DNA of 64,000 nt, taken from Syncephalis plumigaleata (Eukaryota; Zoopagomycota; Zoopagomycetes; Zoopagales; Piptocephalidaceae). The stretch spans positions 124,001-188,000 of the forward strand of contig JAIXMF010000012.1 of NCBI GenBank assembly GCA_025201365.1, given 5' to 3'. The position numbers were made by a program, and so were the translations under genes. Positions 10,799 to 22,515 of the stretch are shown here, in pieces; position 1 is the first letter of the stretch; each line of letters opens with the position of its first letter. The notes under the pieces were generated by a model. The model was not told the origin of the DNA and ran no database searches. It saw nothing but the letters and a program-made list of their open reading frames with translations.

Positions 10799-12677
10799 GC
10801 GGCCGCCTACACAAGTTTTATGTGGCGTGGACGCGTTTAACCGACAGCAAGTGGGTGCACTCGGTTGTACGCGACGGTTTCCGCATACACTTCACCAAAC
10901 CACCTCCCCTCACTACTCGATCCTTCCCTACCGTACCCTTTCAGCCGAACAACGTCACCTCCTCAGACAGGAAATCAGCAGTCTGTTGCTGAAGCGAGCC
11001 ATCGAACCAGCCCCTTCGACACCCGGTTTCTGCAGCAGAATGTTCGTCATTCCGAAGAAGACGGGCGATTTCAGACCAGTGTTCAATCTGAAAGCCTTGA
11101 ATTCTTACATCGCTCCACCCAAGTTCAAAATGGAAACGATTCAGCAGGTGACATCGCTAATTCGCCAAGGAGACTATCTCACATCAATCGACATCTCAGA
11201 CGCCTTCCTTCACATCCTCATTCACAAAACGTCACGTCAATACCTCCGATTTCAATGGGAAGGACAGACATTCCAGTTCCGAACAACACCATTTGGACTG
11301 TCAGTAGTCCCATGGATTTTCACTCGATTAACCAAACCAGTCCTCAAATGGATACGACAACATCAAATTCGTGTATCAGCATATCTAGACGACTGGATTA
11401 TAATATCCAAGTCACAGGAGGAAGCGGACAACAACACGAGGTTCGTTCTCGATCTGTTGAAGTCTCTAGGTTGGATTGTGAAACTGGCGAAGTCACACCT
11501 TACCCCTACGCAAAAGCTCGATCACCTGGGCTACCAAATCGAGACAGACACGATGACGATTCGCCTCCCCTCCAAGAAATTACGCAGTTTACGCAAGTCG
11601 ATCGAATCGGTGCTCACCAAAACGTCGCATACACCACGCTTGATTCACAGTCTCACCATGCGGATCAAAGCAGCCACGCTAGCAATCTTCCCGGCAAATC
11701 TATACACCCAAGCGCTCATGTTCTTCAAGAACAGTCATGTCACCAGCAAAGCAGCATGGGATCAGCCGCAATTGTTACCGCAGGATTGCACGCAGGAACT
11801 GATGTGGTGGAAAGACAACCTCAGCAAATGGAACGGTCGGTCCCTCATCACGACAGCTCCAACACACACCATACACGTGGACGCCAGCGATATGGGATGG
11901 GGCGGCGTGTACCGGAACAAAACGGTACAAGGCTTATGGCCGCACAACGAAGCCGATCAGTCAATCAACTGGCGCGAGCTCAAAGCAATACAGTTGACGC
12001 TGAAGGCGTTCCCCACCTTACACCACTGCACGATCAAGATTCGAACAGACAACACAACAGCCATGGCGTACATCAACAAGCAAGGCGGCACTCGATCCCG
12101 TCAGCTCAGCCAACTCGCCACATCGATATGGCAAATGTGTTTACGCCGCGAACTGAGAATCCAAGCCCAACACATACCGGGAGTGGAGAACGTGCAAGCC
12201 GATTACGCGTCACGTCACTTTTACCGCAAGAATTTGTGGCAAATCAAGCCGCAAATATTCAACTCAATACAGCGCCAATGGGGCAAACACGACGTCGATC
12301 TATTTGCGGACAGGACGTCCAACTTACTACCCCGATATGTATCATGGAAGCTGGATCCGGAAGCAATAGAGACGGATGCGCTATCGATATCGTGGACACA
12401 GTTCCAGAATCCGTACCTCAATCCCCCGTGGAATCTAATACAACGCTGCCTACAGAAGATCCAGCGCGAGCAGATCCAACAAGCAACCATTGTCACTCCG
12501 CTCTGGCCGTCAGCGATATGGTATCCCATGCTACAGGATCTAGCTTGCCAGCCACCAATGATACTCAACCCTCACATCACAACTCGCCTAACTACTCCTT
12601 TCGCCATTTACCCGTGGACAAATCCCAATTGGAAGCTAGCCGTGTGGAAGGTCAAAAGCGCAAATTTGCAGCTCTAG
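10629..12677 (+). CDS. DIRS reverse transcriptase - RNase H - methyltransferase-like protein
   Basis: Frame overlapping the end of the gag-like frame. The reverse transcriptase domain is clear from DFRPVFNLKALNSYI, LTSIDISDAFLHI, FRTTPFGL and the active-site AYLDDWII. The RNase H domain follows (HVDASDMGWGG, INWRELKAI, RTDNTTAMAYINKQGG, HIPGVENVQADYASR). The C-terminal part (WGKHDVDLFAD, NPYLNPPWNLI) matches the DNA-adenine-methyltransferase-like domain typical of DIRS elements. The true start may lie downstream of the first ATG. Confidence 0.92.
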   Translation: MQARHRQMAGHNIFNGNTTTRIGAGEATTTVTTTAEGQITPATTTTTTALTHRTTSRRPPTQVLCGVDAFNRQQVGALGCTRRFPHTLHQTTSPHYSILPYRTLSAEQRHLLRQEISSLLLKRAIEPAPSTPGFCSRMFVIPKKTGDFRPVFNLKALNSYIAPPKFKMETIQQVTSLIRQGDYLTSIDISDAFLHILIHKTSRQYLRFQWEGQTFQFRTTPFGLSVVPWIFTRLTKPVLKWIRQHQIRVSAYLDDWIIISKSQEEADNNTRFVLDLLKSLGWIVKLAKSHLTPTQKLDHLGYQIETDTMTIRLPSKKLRSLRKSIESVLTKTSHTPRLIHSLTMRIKAATLAIFPANLYTQALMFFKNSHVTSKAAWDQPQLLPQDCTQELMWWKDNLSKWNGRSLITTAPTHTIHVDASDMGWGGVYRNKTVQGLWPHNEADQSINWRELKAIQLTLKAFPTLHHCTIKIRTDNTTAMAYINKQGGTRSRQLSQLATSIWQMCLRRELRIQAQHIPGVENVQADYASRHFYRKNLWQIKPQIFNSIQRQWGKHDVDLFADRTSNLLPRYVSWKLDPEAIETDALSISWTQFQNPYLNPPWNLIQRCLQKIQREQIQQATIVTPLWPSAIWYPMLQDLACQPPMILNPHITTRLTTPFAIYPWTNPNWKLAVWKVKSANLQL

Positions 12678-13597
12678 GTTTTTCGGAACACGCTATCAAT
12701 GACCTAATGAGATCAGACACGACAACAAACGGCAAGCGTATTCCATACAGACGCGCTCAACTTTTGTTCATTAAATGGGCCTTCGACCGCAATGTCAACA
12801 TCACTCAGTTCTCAGCAGTCGATCTGGCCAATTTTCTAGCAGAGGCCAAAGCACAGGGATACAAACCAAACACTATTGCTCTTTACCGCGCGGCAGTTAC
12901 TCACTTACACGAAGCGCCTGACACCATCAAACACGATCACCACCTCACTCAACTAATACGCAATTACAAACGCTCATCAACACCGCGTGCATTTCAGCGA
13001 GGTACAGTGGATCTCACACCTACACTAAACGCAATTCGCCTTCCCAATGACACCCTCTCCCTACACAAACTCAACATTAAAACGGCCTTCCTATTATCCA
13101 TGGCCGCCTTTCTTCGCCCCTCAGATCTCAACAGAATCGACTTGACCCAATGTAAGATTCAACACAATCTACTCCACCTAGTAATCGTGTCACCGAAAGA
13201 AACACGCGAAGATACGCCCATTCTCAAGCCGATCACGATTCATCCCAACGAAAATTCAACAATGCTATGCCCAGTACAAGCATTCATAGCGTTACGAGAT
13301 CACCCCGAAGCTGTCAACAGACCTGCCACCAGCCTATTCACACACGGTGTCATGGCCAGCAAGAGGCTGCATGACAACACCATTTCATCATGGTTGAGGA
13401 GGCTGATAAAGCTTTCAACAAACATCACACCTGTCCCATCTATTCGTTCCCTGGCTTCCGATCTCGCTCTACAACGAGGAGCCACTATGGATGAAGTCAT
13501 CACTATCGGTAACTGGTCATCTTACCAAGTGTTTGACAATCACTACCGACGACAACGAAAGGTAACATCCAACATTACCCATTTAGTCTTGCAATAG
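12600..13597 (+). CDS. DIRS tyrosine recombinase
   Basis: The open frame runs from 10865, but only its last ~330 codons look like protein under selection. That part has a helical SAM-like core-binding region (RRAQLLFIKWAFDRNVNITQ) and the catalytic domain (KTAFLLSMAAFLRPSDLNRID, SIRSLASDLALQRGATMDE, NWSSYQVFDNHYRRQ), with the recombinase tyrosine near the end. It overlaps the RT frame, as usual for this family. It integrates the element's circular DNA. The start given is the approximate domain start. Confidence 0.88.
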
Positions 13598-13661
13598 CTT
13601 TTTCTATCTTCCATCTGTCATTTATATATTTATTACATTTGTCGCACTATACGCTGGAAAT

Positions 13662-13785
13662 CAGCATTTATAGGCTCAATGTTATTGGAGTCTGATGGAC
13701 TCCAGTGATTTTCTGGAGATATATTTATATATCGATAGAAAATTGTTATGTAGTCCGGAGGACTACAATAACATTGAGCCTATGA
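13662..13785 (+). repeat. DIRS internal complementary region
   Basis: 13662-13745 is the reverse complement of the left end (9752-9835). The segment from about 13741 to 13782 is the reverse complement of the right end (about 13936-13974). Together they mirror the joined ends and can template completion of the circular intermediate, the hallmark of DIRS elements. Confidence 0.9.
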
Positions 13786-13817
13786 ACTTTCCCTCCCACC
13801 CTCCATTTTCTGTTACG

Positions 13818-13949
13818 AAATGATCAAGGAACCAACATATACATGACAGATGTAGCTCCTATTTATAGGAGAAAAGATTTTAAAATTTTATTTTTTCGAT
13901 TAAATAATAAAAGAAAATGATTACAGCATTTATAGGCTCAATGTTATTG
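13818..13949 (-). repeat. DIRS right inverted terminal repeat
   Basis: Inverted copy of 9810-9941, followed by about 25 bp unique to the right end (containing a small palindrome around TCCTCCGGA). Confidence 0.9.
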
Positions 13950-14108
13950 TAGTCCTCCGGACTACATAACAATTATCATATGATAACATAAAATGGTAAA
14001 AGCATTAACCATTCAGTTGACACGTCATTACAATTGCTTTCTAGTTGATAACCATAATTAGACCTAAATCTGACTTGGTATCAAAATTATCTCAGATTGG
14101 ATCGTTAT

Positions 14109-14130
14109 TGTGTGTGTGTGTGTGTGTGTG
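14109..14130. repeat. (TG)11 microsatellite
   Basis: Uninterrupted TG dinucleotide run. Confidence 0.95.
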
Positions 14131-14332
14131 AAGGCTAAAAGTGACTGACTTGTTAAATCCTACAAAATATTGAGCTTATATCCTTATGCCTCATGGCATA
14201 TGTGCATATACGCACATGTGTGTGTGTGTGTGGTCTCTTGAATATACCGTTTTAAATTCTTTTGTTCTCTCTCTTCTCTCTTCTCCTTCCTTTCAGTTGA
14301 TCTATACTCCTTTTCTTTCCACTACTCTACCT

Positions 14333-14360
14333 CTCTTTCTTTCTTTCTTTCTTTCTTTTT
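14333..14360. repeat. (CTTT)n microsatellite
   Basis: Tandem CTTT units upstream of AP180, ending in a T run. Confidence 0.9.
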
Positions 14361-14697
14361 GTCAACCAGTCAACGAACAGATAAACGTGGAATTATACCT
14401 GGTGTTATATTTAATAATTGGATGAGCAAACTTGCACTGTTGCTAGTATCTCCTCTCGATTGTTCGTCTTTCCTTAATAGTTTGTATTAGTGACTACTAC
14501 TACTACTGTTGTTGTTGTTGTTGTAGTAGTTGTTGATTCGTGGCATACACGCTAAACACACTATACTGCTAGTATCTTACACAGATTGGTAACAGTATTC
14601 ATTACCGTGGACTGTCGTCTTCCTCTTTATTACAGATAGATAGGAGTAGTCTTCTATATATCTATTGTAAACAACTAGGAAAAGTTATACCACCGTC

Positions 14698-17046
14698 ATG
14701 TCGTTGCGTTCATCGGCTTCAATGGGCGGGCTTCGTCCCGCACCTGCAGTGCGAACTCGTGACATGGAGCGTTCATTGCGTAAAGCGACTCGTAACCAGC
14801 CTCAACCGATAAAGCAGAAACATTTAGATGGTAAGAATGAACGTAATACTAGTTAGACGATATGCTAGATTAACTGATGCATTGTTACTGTTCTAGTTTT
14901 GGTGGCATCAAGTTGGTCGCATGAAGTGCCAATGTCAGACTGCTTTACCCTACTTGATCAGCGTATTCGCGAAAACCATTCCTATGTAAGCTCATTTGCT
15001 AGTTGATCCATTAGTGAGCGTTTGACTGATCATATTAGCTAGACGACCATTAAATCACTTATTGTAGTTCATGTATTGATGCGTGATGGCAGTTCAGATC
15101 GAGTAATGGGTTATTTGGTAACCATGCCAGGTCTCCTTAACTTGGATCATTCGCGTGATCGATTTGGTAAGTGAAATAATCTATATATGTGTGCGATTAT
15201 TGAGTATTGATTATAATTTGATAGGTGGACAATTCGAATATATTCGTGCTTATGCTAGCTATTTGGAGGAGAAAGTCGTGGTGTATCGTGAATTAAAAAT
15301 TGATTTTGTACGTGCCTATGCTGGAACATTCGCACGTGCGTCGGATCCGCGTGCACGTTCACGTATAGGCGGTGGCGGTGGCGGTGGCGGTGGCAATAGT
15401 CAACCACCGAGTATTGGTCGTTTACGTCGTCTACCCATAGAGAAAGGCTTGCTTAAAGAGGTGGCCACCGTGCAACGACTTATTACAGGAGTGTTAAAGT
15501 GTCGGGTAAGTGTTGAATAATAATAATAATAGAGAAATGAAGTATGCGAGGATATACATTACAGTATTAACGTGTGCTGCCATGCTAGTTCCATGAAAGA
15601 GACATGGATAATCATTTAACACTGGATGCATTCCGATTGCTTATCCGAGACTTGCTACGTCTTTTCCAAGCAGTGAATGAAGGTGTCATCAATATACTGG
15701 AGCATTACTTTGAGATGGAATATGAACAGGCGGCGGAAGCATTATCCGTGTATAAAAGCTTTGCTCGACAAACTGAACGTGTGGTAGAATATCTGGAAAT
15801 GGCGCGTAAAATGCATTATGCAGTACAGATCAACATTCCACGAATGAAACATGTAAGTAGCGCTAGTATTAATGCATATCAATACTAAACAATATCGTTG
15901 AATGATTATAGCCACCGATATCGCTAGTGGATGCACTCGAAGACTATTTAAGAACAATTGATCCATCGTCATCATCGGCATCAGCAACTCAAAAATCGAT
16001 GCCTAGTTTAGTACGGGCACAGACGTTGGCAGCTCAAGTACCAGGTAGGTATAGATTAGCTTGTAATACTATAAATGCATGATGTGCACGTATACTAATA
16101 TAGTAACAATCATCTAGTGAATACAGCACCACCAACACGCGCTTCCACCATACCTGTATCGAAACCAGGATTGGAGGTACAACCATGGTCAGCTACATCT
16201 ACGGCAAGTCCAGCTGTTCAGCATTCATCACAACAGCAACAGCAACAACGATCATCGCGTACATTGCCGCCTAATGCACCACCAGAGATTATTGATTTCT
16301 TTGCCAGTATCGAGGATGAGCAACGATTCCTCGATCAGAACCCGGCACTTGTTGAATCGGCTGTAGCCAACACCGGTAACAATCCATTCCATGGTCAAAT
16401 ACCAGCTGCTTATCAGCCCTACAATCCATTCCGACAAACAATGCTACTTACAGATGGTCAGCCTATGGCAACAAGTAATCCCATGTCATCAAATCCATTT
16501 GGTATGGGATCGACAGGATTTGACTCTGCCTTTAACAATAATCAACTGAATGGTCTTGATCTAGCAGTTGTATCGCAGAGTAACCTGCACGCATCGTCGT
16601 CACATCATTTGGCAGTGCCGACTAATGAGTTCAACCCATTTGCTACGACAAGTAATTTGAATAACAACTATGCCGCCAGTAATTACACGACATCGTCTAT
16701 TTACACGGCAGCATCATCAACGTCGACATCGCCGGAGCACTCACCTTGGGCGTTGACACCGTATCAAGGACCACCGGCTACCACTGGCCGTATTCGCGAG
16801 TCATTAAATCCATTCTTATTTTCAACGCCGGCAGCAGCCGCTTCTACTTCATGGCTGCCAAGCACGTCATCCTCATTGAACACCAGTAACAATATGAGCA
16901 ACATGAGCAACATGAACAACATGAATAATCATTTCCAACAACAACAGCAACCGCAACAACAATCATATCATCATCAGCAATCATATCAGCAACAACAGCA
17001 ACAGCAACAGCAACATCAACATCATCACATTCCTAATCTGTTTTAA
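14698..17046 (+). CDS. AP180/CALM-type clathrin assembly protein (ANTH domain)
   Basis: Endocytic adaptor binding PtdIns(4,5)P2 and clathrin. Seven exons (14698-14830, 14897-14985, 15043-15166, 15225-15505, 15589-15852, 15912-16044, 16118-17046) join to about 650 aa. The N-terminal ~300 residues form an ANTH domain: SLRKATRNQPQPIKQKHLD, where the Lys-rich patch binds phosphoinositide, then TIKSLIVVHVLMRDGS, EYIRAYASYLEEK and YEQAAEALSVYKSFARQTE. The tail has five NPF motifs (NNPFHG, YNPFRQ, SNPFGM, FNPFAT, LNPFLF) for EH-domain proteins, poly-Gln runs and an Asn-Met repeat. A Gly run lies inside the ANTH domain near 15369. This layout matches yeast YAP1801/1802. Confidence 0.95.
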
Positions 17047-17516
17047 TTCTATTGATATTAGTTTTCTTTTTTCTAATCAAGTTCAAATGGTGATAGAGAT
17101 GCGCGACGTTAATTGTAATTGAATAACATAGGATATAAGCATTTGAACAACGATATCACAATAGTATTTTATGTAGGCTCTTTGCTAATTATTCACGTTG
17201 TCCTATTGTCATTGGTAGTATTATTTTTCTTGTCGTATAACTTACTCGGTTTCTTTGTGGTGGAAAACTTTATGATGAAATACACATTACATTTTATTTA
17301 TAAAAAAGATTAAGTAATAGCGCGTAGTTAGTGATGTTACGAACACTCAAGTTTATTATGGATATGATGAATCGGCTAGAAGGCGGTATCATTGATAAAT
17401 AGGAGTTATTATGATTATAGTACGATATTGACTTGGTAGATGATGATATATTTGCTTGGATGACACTACGAATATGCGTGTTACATGATTGATGATTTTA
17501 TACTTGATGAGTCAGT
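17047..17516. other. Intergenic between convergent AP180 and receptor A
   Basis: 470 bp AT-rich 3' flanks of the two convergent genes. A 64-codon hydrophobic frame at 17119 has no homology signal and is best read as 3' UTR. Confidence 0.5.
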
Positions 17517-19566
17517 TTAGACCATATATCGGATGGTCTCCGTACTCTTAACATTTGCAGGCATGGTAATACTAGGTCTGGCGTCACTCATGGATAGTCT
17601 CGACGATGATGGTGTCTTTGACTTGATGGAATAGGTTTGGAAAAAGTTCCTGACAGCCCTGAACGTGTTGACCGTTGCACCAGATACCGAATTATGCCGA
17701 TTGGAGACACCCACCACCAGTAACAGAGTGAATGACCGTAGGAGAGCGCTGACATTTCGCGTGATAGCCCAGGCTAGCAATCCCTCAGGATGAAGGGTTA
17801 CACTTTTGATTAGTAAAAGCAAGTTTGCAACGAATCCTACGAGGAAGACGAATGCGCAAGTAAATGAAATAATCCATAGCTAAATCAATAGAATAAATGA
17901 TTAGTCACAAGGTATGTATGTTATTATGAACCACGTTGCTATCTAGCTTACCTTTCTTAGCGATTGAAATGTATTCCGACAACCGGACCACGTTTGCAAA
18001 TGTCGTCGAAATATAACGGCTAAATGATTATTTGCACGTTATTTAGTTGATTATCCTACAAGGAATGGATATTGTATCAATTCCACTTACCATTGTATAT
18101 GAAAATACCACATGTAAACAATTGAAGAATTGCGTTGATGTAGGTGATGACACTAAATGCCGTGCTCACGATTTCATTGAATGGCACAAAGTCCAGAATG
18201 AACCGGATGCCAAGTACCGTCATCTGCGCTGCATAGCACACGATAATGCCCATTTTGAATGGAAATTTACGATTGGCCTCCACGGCACTAATCACCGGAC
18301 ACCTATCGAGGAGCAGTGCATGAGATTATACGTCGATTGAAGAAGATCGATTAGCATTACGGCATTAATGATATACTTCTTTCCTTCCTCTTTACTTACC
18401 AGGCTAGCAATAACCAGTAGAAGGTGGCACTGTATAGAATGGTACTTATGCGTACAATAGTATAATTGGCTAGACACATTAATCTTATAGGAATAGCGAT
18501 GGTCGATACTAATCAGGCAATTGGCAATGTTAATAGAATGAATAATCGAGACTGATGATGCTGCTCATTACTTACGTAGTGTCGACGCTAAACCCACGAT
18601 GAAAATAATACTACGTGGATCAAGCGAGAACTTGCCCTGAAATATCAATAATAAAAGGGTTCGTAGTCCACTTAGAAATATAATTGCGCCAGCAGCGACA
18701 AGTACTGTATTGCACGCACGGTAACCATTCGATAGAAACAGCTCATTCCACGGACCAAGTTCTACAAGCAAATGTTAACAAATGTGATCGATTTCATTAT
18801 CGATACTGCCCTGCTGATTTACTCACCTTGCTTTAAATTAATTGGAATGTATTCCCCGGCTTCATCGTAAGCATCTACAAATTCATCGAAATACTTTTCC
18901 GATAGGAGTGCCACAGGAATGGGCGGCTGGTCATCAGGAATGAAAACACTCGAGGATATGTAAGGCACGATGGTTGGCGCTCCCTCCACTCCGTGATAAA
19001 CGCCTTTTAATATGTAAAGAAGCGCTTTAGTTGGCGGATAATTATGATATCGTGTAAGATCACCGCCATACGCTTGCACCTCGATTGCCACCTAAGCGTA
19101 GTGCATATGTAAATGTATGCAAGTATAGTGATTGTTAGCAGATGTATCATCACTTATTATTACTGTTTGTAATTGCTAGTAGAGTACGTACCTGAGTTAC
19201 AGTATAGCAGCCATGGTCCCGAACGTAATCGTCATCAAGTACAATGACCAATTCGTTAAACGTTGGCACGCCATCAGCAGTTAGCGGATTGTGGAAGCGT
19301 GTCGCTTTGTCAGGACGAAGCAGTGTACATGTGGTGTTATCGGCAAATGACGGATTATAGGCAATGCCCGAGATATTATACGGTGAGTAGTAGCTTTCAA
19401 ATACGTCAAAAGTTGGACGGGTGATGGTACGATTGTTATACGGGAAACTGATCGATGCATTAGCGAAATAAGCGGTATTAATAATAGTAATAGTGATAGT
19501 GATAGTGATAATAAGGTAGAAGGAGATAATACAGTTTGCAACACGCATATTAACGAGTGAGTTCAT
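17517..19566 (-). CDS. PA-like ectodomain / seven-TM receptor-like protein, paralogue A
   Basis: Family not recognised. About eight exons on the minus strand. Signal peptide (MNSLVNMRVANCIISFYLII...) then a ~170-residue ectodomain with PTFDVFESYYSPYNISG, a Cys, YVRDHGCYTVTQ, YPPTKALLYILKG and PPIPVALLSEKYFDEF. This order (Cys pair, hydrophobic strand with Pro-Pro, then IPVALL) resembles a protease-associated fold. Next come the junction ELGPWNELFLSNGY and about seven hydrophobic helices (for example NTVLVAAGAIIFLSG, RSIIFIVGLAST, YSATFYWLLLAW, FKMGIIVCYAAQMTVLG, FTCAFVFLVGFVANLLLL, VSALLRSFTLLLVVGV), ending in a Ser-rich cytosolic tail. The intron before the junction motif is shared with paralogues B-D. 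Possibly a surface receptor; ligand and G-protein coupling are unknown. Start chosen at the ATG giving the best signal peptide. Confidence 0.75.
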
Positions 19567-20421
19567 GCTGAGAGGACTGTAGTAAAACACAATTAAATGC
19601 TGGAATAGAATAATATTAATAAAGGCTTTGGTGGAATAATTTCATAAATGGTAATACTATGGATTTGTAATTAAATAAATGATAGTGAATTATCAAATGG
19701 AATGCTAATGGAGTAAAGAAAAGATTTGCTGCTTATTATTCGATAGTTGTAAGAAATTGAATGGTGAAGACAAAAAGAAGATGATGATGATGATGAGGAA
19801 GAGGATGCTGATGCTGATGCTGATGTGGATGAGGATGGAGATGATGACAGGGTAGGTACAACTGGAATCATCATCAAATGGATGGACTTAACGGATGATA
19901 ATATATATATATGGTTCTATTGGAGCTTACCGCTCGGTGATATAGGATGAAGCCGTGTTTGAGCCATACTAGCAAAATCCTGTTTATAGGAGAGTATAAC
20001 TTGAAGGCATTTGATACAATTCGATACATGCAATGCTGCATGGTGGTAGCACAAAAGTGTGACTTCAAACAATAGAACAAAACAAACCGGACACGTAAAG
20101 GTTTACTTGCCATTTTAGAACATTTAATACAGCATGTTTATTAGATGAAGTCAACAGTATTGTTATTATTAGTACTTATTTATTGCTAACGATAGATGAA
20201 TAAACAGAATATCATACATAACTTTAATAAAAAAGTATATAATAAGGACAGCATAGTAAACTAGACAGAAAAAAGTTGTATTTATAAGGATAGATAGATG
20301 GGGAAGGAAGGAAGGAAGGGAGATAGTTATAATAGTAGGTATAATAGTAGTAGCTATAGCTGTTGACAGCTGTCAAAATGCAACCATCCTACTTGAATGA
20401 CATTGTAAACCGTATATACGT
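19567..20421. other. Intergenic between receptors A and B
   Basis: 855 bp with an ATG/GAT trinucleotide-rich tract near 19780-19840 that gives a poly-Ser frame on the minus strand. It holds the promoter of A and the 3' UTR of B. No gene supported. Confidence 0.5.
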
Positions 20422-22515
20422 TTAGTAGTCGGCTTTTCGTTCCGCTCTTCCTTGTTCCAATACGTCATTGTCCGAGTGATCACTGCATAGGGTAGCATCG
20501 CTATTCGAGGCATCCTCCTGCTCCTCCTTGATTTGTGGCATGGCCACAGTAACGTAGATCTCTTTGCTTGTGGTAGCGTTAGATTTTGGCACGCTACTAC
20601 CTGACGACGCGTAGGATTGCTGGGTCGACAAATCGCACGAATCCTCGTATCTACTGAGTCCGAATCGTTTCGCGAGACGTCGAATGGGTGTTAGATGCGA
20701 CGAGTAGGCGCCTGACGACGGTGCAAAGTCATTACGACGTGGTACACGCTTCGATGGCATACGTACACCAAAGATGAATAGTAGTGCAATGGCTCGTAGC
20801 GTGTAGCCAATATTGGTGAATACGTGCATGATTGTTACACGAACTGGCGTTGTACTTCCTTTCGAGCTAACCGTGATAAAGTTACCGATCGACAGGATAA
20901 GAATGCCTAGGAATCCCACTGCACCAATGTAGCTCAGCTTGGTGAGTGCAGTGTAGGTCTTGCCATGAATACGATGTTTACGACCGGTCACGAAGAACAC
21001 CACGGTGAAGTAGATGAAAATGAGCGCATTCACCGCCTGCAACGAAGGTATACAATAGACGGTAATCTGGAGCAAGTGTATGCGAACGGAATCGTCGATA
21101 ATAATCAACGTGTCGATCACCTGTATAAGGTAGAATGCAATAAGAAGACCACCGGACAAACAGATAATGATACGTTGCGTGGCCACATGACGTCCCGGAT
21201 GTATGGCGGCAAAAAGCCAATTCCTAATTATTGCGCGTAGACAATTAGCGATCTAATAGCAATGGCAATAATAATAATAATAATAATAAACTTACCATGT
21301 ATATAGTAGCAGGTAGAATGCCAATGTGAATAAAACTGTGCTAAATTGTCCTATAACTATGCTTGTTTGACGACGTATTGGCATTGGTAGTGTTGTGATA
21401 AACACTATCATCGAATGTTGGTTAGTATTATGGATTGGATTCCGATTACATTTCCATGCTATCACGCTAATACTTACATAGAGTGGAGGTGACACTGATG
21501 GCGAAGATCACATTTCGACGTTCGAGTTTCAGTTGTTTAGCGGCGATTAATTTGCCTACGGCAACTAGTCCGTAAAAGACGAAACCAGCATTCTGTACAG
21601 TAATAATAATTCTATATCAGTTACAAGGTTCTAAATGCATATGTATATGTGTATATACACGCGTATAATGCGACCTACCAGACCGACCAAGATGTAAATG
21701 AAAGCGTAGTATGTAGGACTGGTGAAAATGCTATTCCATGGACCGGGTTCTAAGCAAAAGATGGAAAAAACATAACTATGAGTAAGATCTATTTTATAAT
21801 CTAGTCTCATCAATCCTATTGCCTACCGTATTTGACATCAACGGTAATCTGGTAGCTACTACCAACCCGTTGCTTTACCATAAAATCCTTAGTAGAGTCT
21901 GGTAGTACGAGTGCCATCGGAATGGCCGGTGTTCCATCTGGTATACCGACATTCCTTGCTTGGTACGGTTCGGAGTAGGGACCACCGCGAACGACGACAC
22001 TATCTTCATTAATCCATTTCGCCATAAGGTAAAGCACCAATTTAACCGGTGGATAACCAAGTTCGACAAGTCCACTATTGAATTCGTTGATATTCTCCAC
22101 AACCTGCATCGTGTTGCCACATTAGTCATTTGGCAGTAACTTCATATGACTAATAGATCTAGCTTACCTGGGCAATAGTCAGACAGCCCACCTCTCTAAC
22201 ATCTTCCTCACGAATACCCATGATCGTGGATGTTGCCGGTTTAATGCCAACTCTACTCGCGGGTATAACACCTGCCAATCGTAGGGAGCATGGCTTTGGG
22301 TACTTTGACATTTGCATCGGGAGAAACACGCCCGATTCGCGATATTGCTCCTGACCTCTTGAGGCTTGAAAGTAGTCATAAGTGGGATAAGTAACTACAA
22401 CTGGGGTGGATTCAGTGGTGTTTTGATCCGTTGCTTTCGGCGGTATCGTGAATGTAACATGCGCATTAATGTATTGACACGATGCCAATATGATAACGAG
22501 TAGCATATACCACAT
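20422..22515 (-). CDS. PA-like ectodomain / seven-TM receptor-like protein, paralogue B
   Basis: Paralogue of A, C and D. Six or so exons. The signal peptide is MWYMLLVIILASCQYINA. The ectodomain has YPTYDYFQASRGQ, SGVFLPMQ, a Cys, VREVGCLTIAQ, LGYPPVKLVLYLMAKW, GTPAIPMALVLPDSTKDF, then the junction EPGPWNSIFTSPTYY. Membrane helices follow (AFIYILVGLVG, FSTVLFTLAFYLLLYTW, RIIICLSGGLLIAFYLIQV, AVNALIFIYFTVVFFV, VGFLGILILSIGNFI, IGYTLRAIALLFIFGV). The cytosolic tail of ~110 residues is Ser-rich and acidic (QIKEEQEDASNSDATL), a plausible phosphorylation/regulation tail. An ATG three codons upstream (22524) is also possible. Exon borders match those of the paralogues, showing tandem duplication. 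Confidence 0.77.

Larger units (their letters stand above)
9752..13974 (+). mobile_element. DIRS-type tyrosine-recombinase retroelement, whole-looking
   Basis: About 4.2 kb. It carries inverted terminal repeats (9810-9941 versus 13818-13949), an internal complementary region before the right repeat (13662-13785), and gag-like, reverse transcriptase/RNase H/methyltransferase and tyrosine recombinase reading frames that overlap, as is usual in this family. The pentamer CAATT is present at both outer ends and at the inner junction of the complementary region, fitting integration by recombination of a circular intermediate without target-site duplication. All frames are long and open, and the terminal repeats are nearly identical, so it looks whole and young. 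The right-hand boundary is set by the end of complementarity. Confidence 0.92.
13975..14697. other. Intergenic DIRS to AP180, simple repeats
   Basis: No gene seen. It contains (TG)n at 14109-14130, a second TG tract near 14217-14231, CT/CTTT tracts near 14267-14360 and short trinucleotide (ACT/GTT) runs near 14500. It holds the AP180 promoter and 5' leader. Confidence 0.6.

Noticed and set aside
10865-12599. Upstream part of the tyrosine-recombinase frame as a separate protein
   Set aside because: It is the alternative frame of the RT/RNase H region; composition (His/Ser/Gln-rich, no domains) suggests an open shadow.
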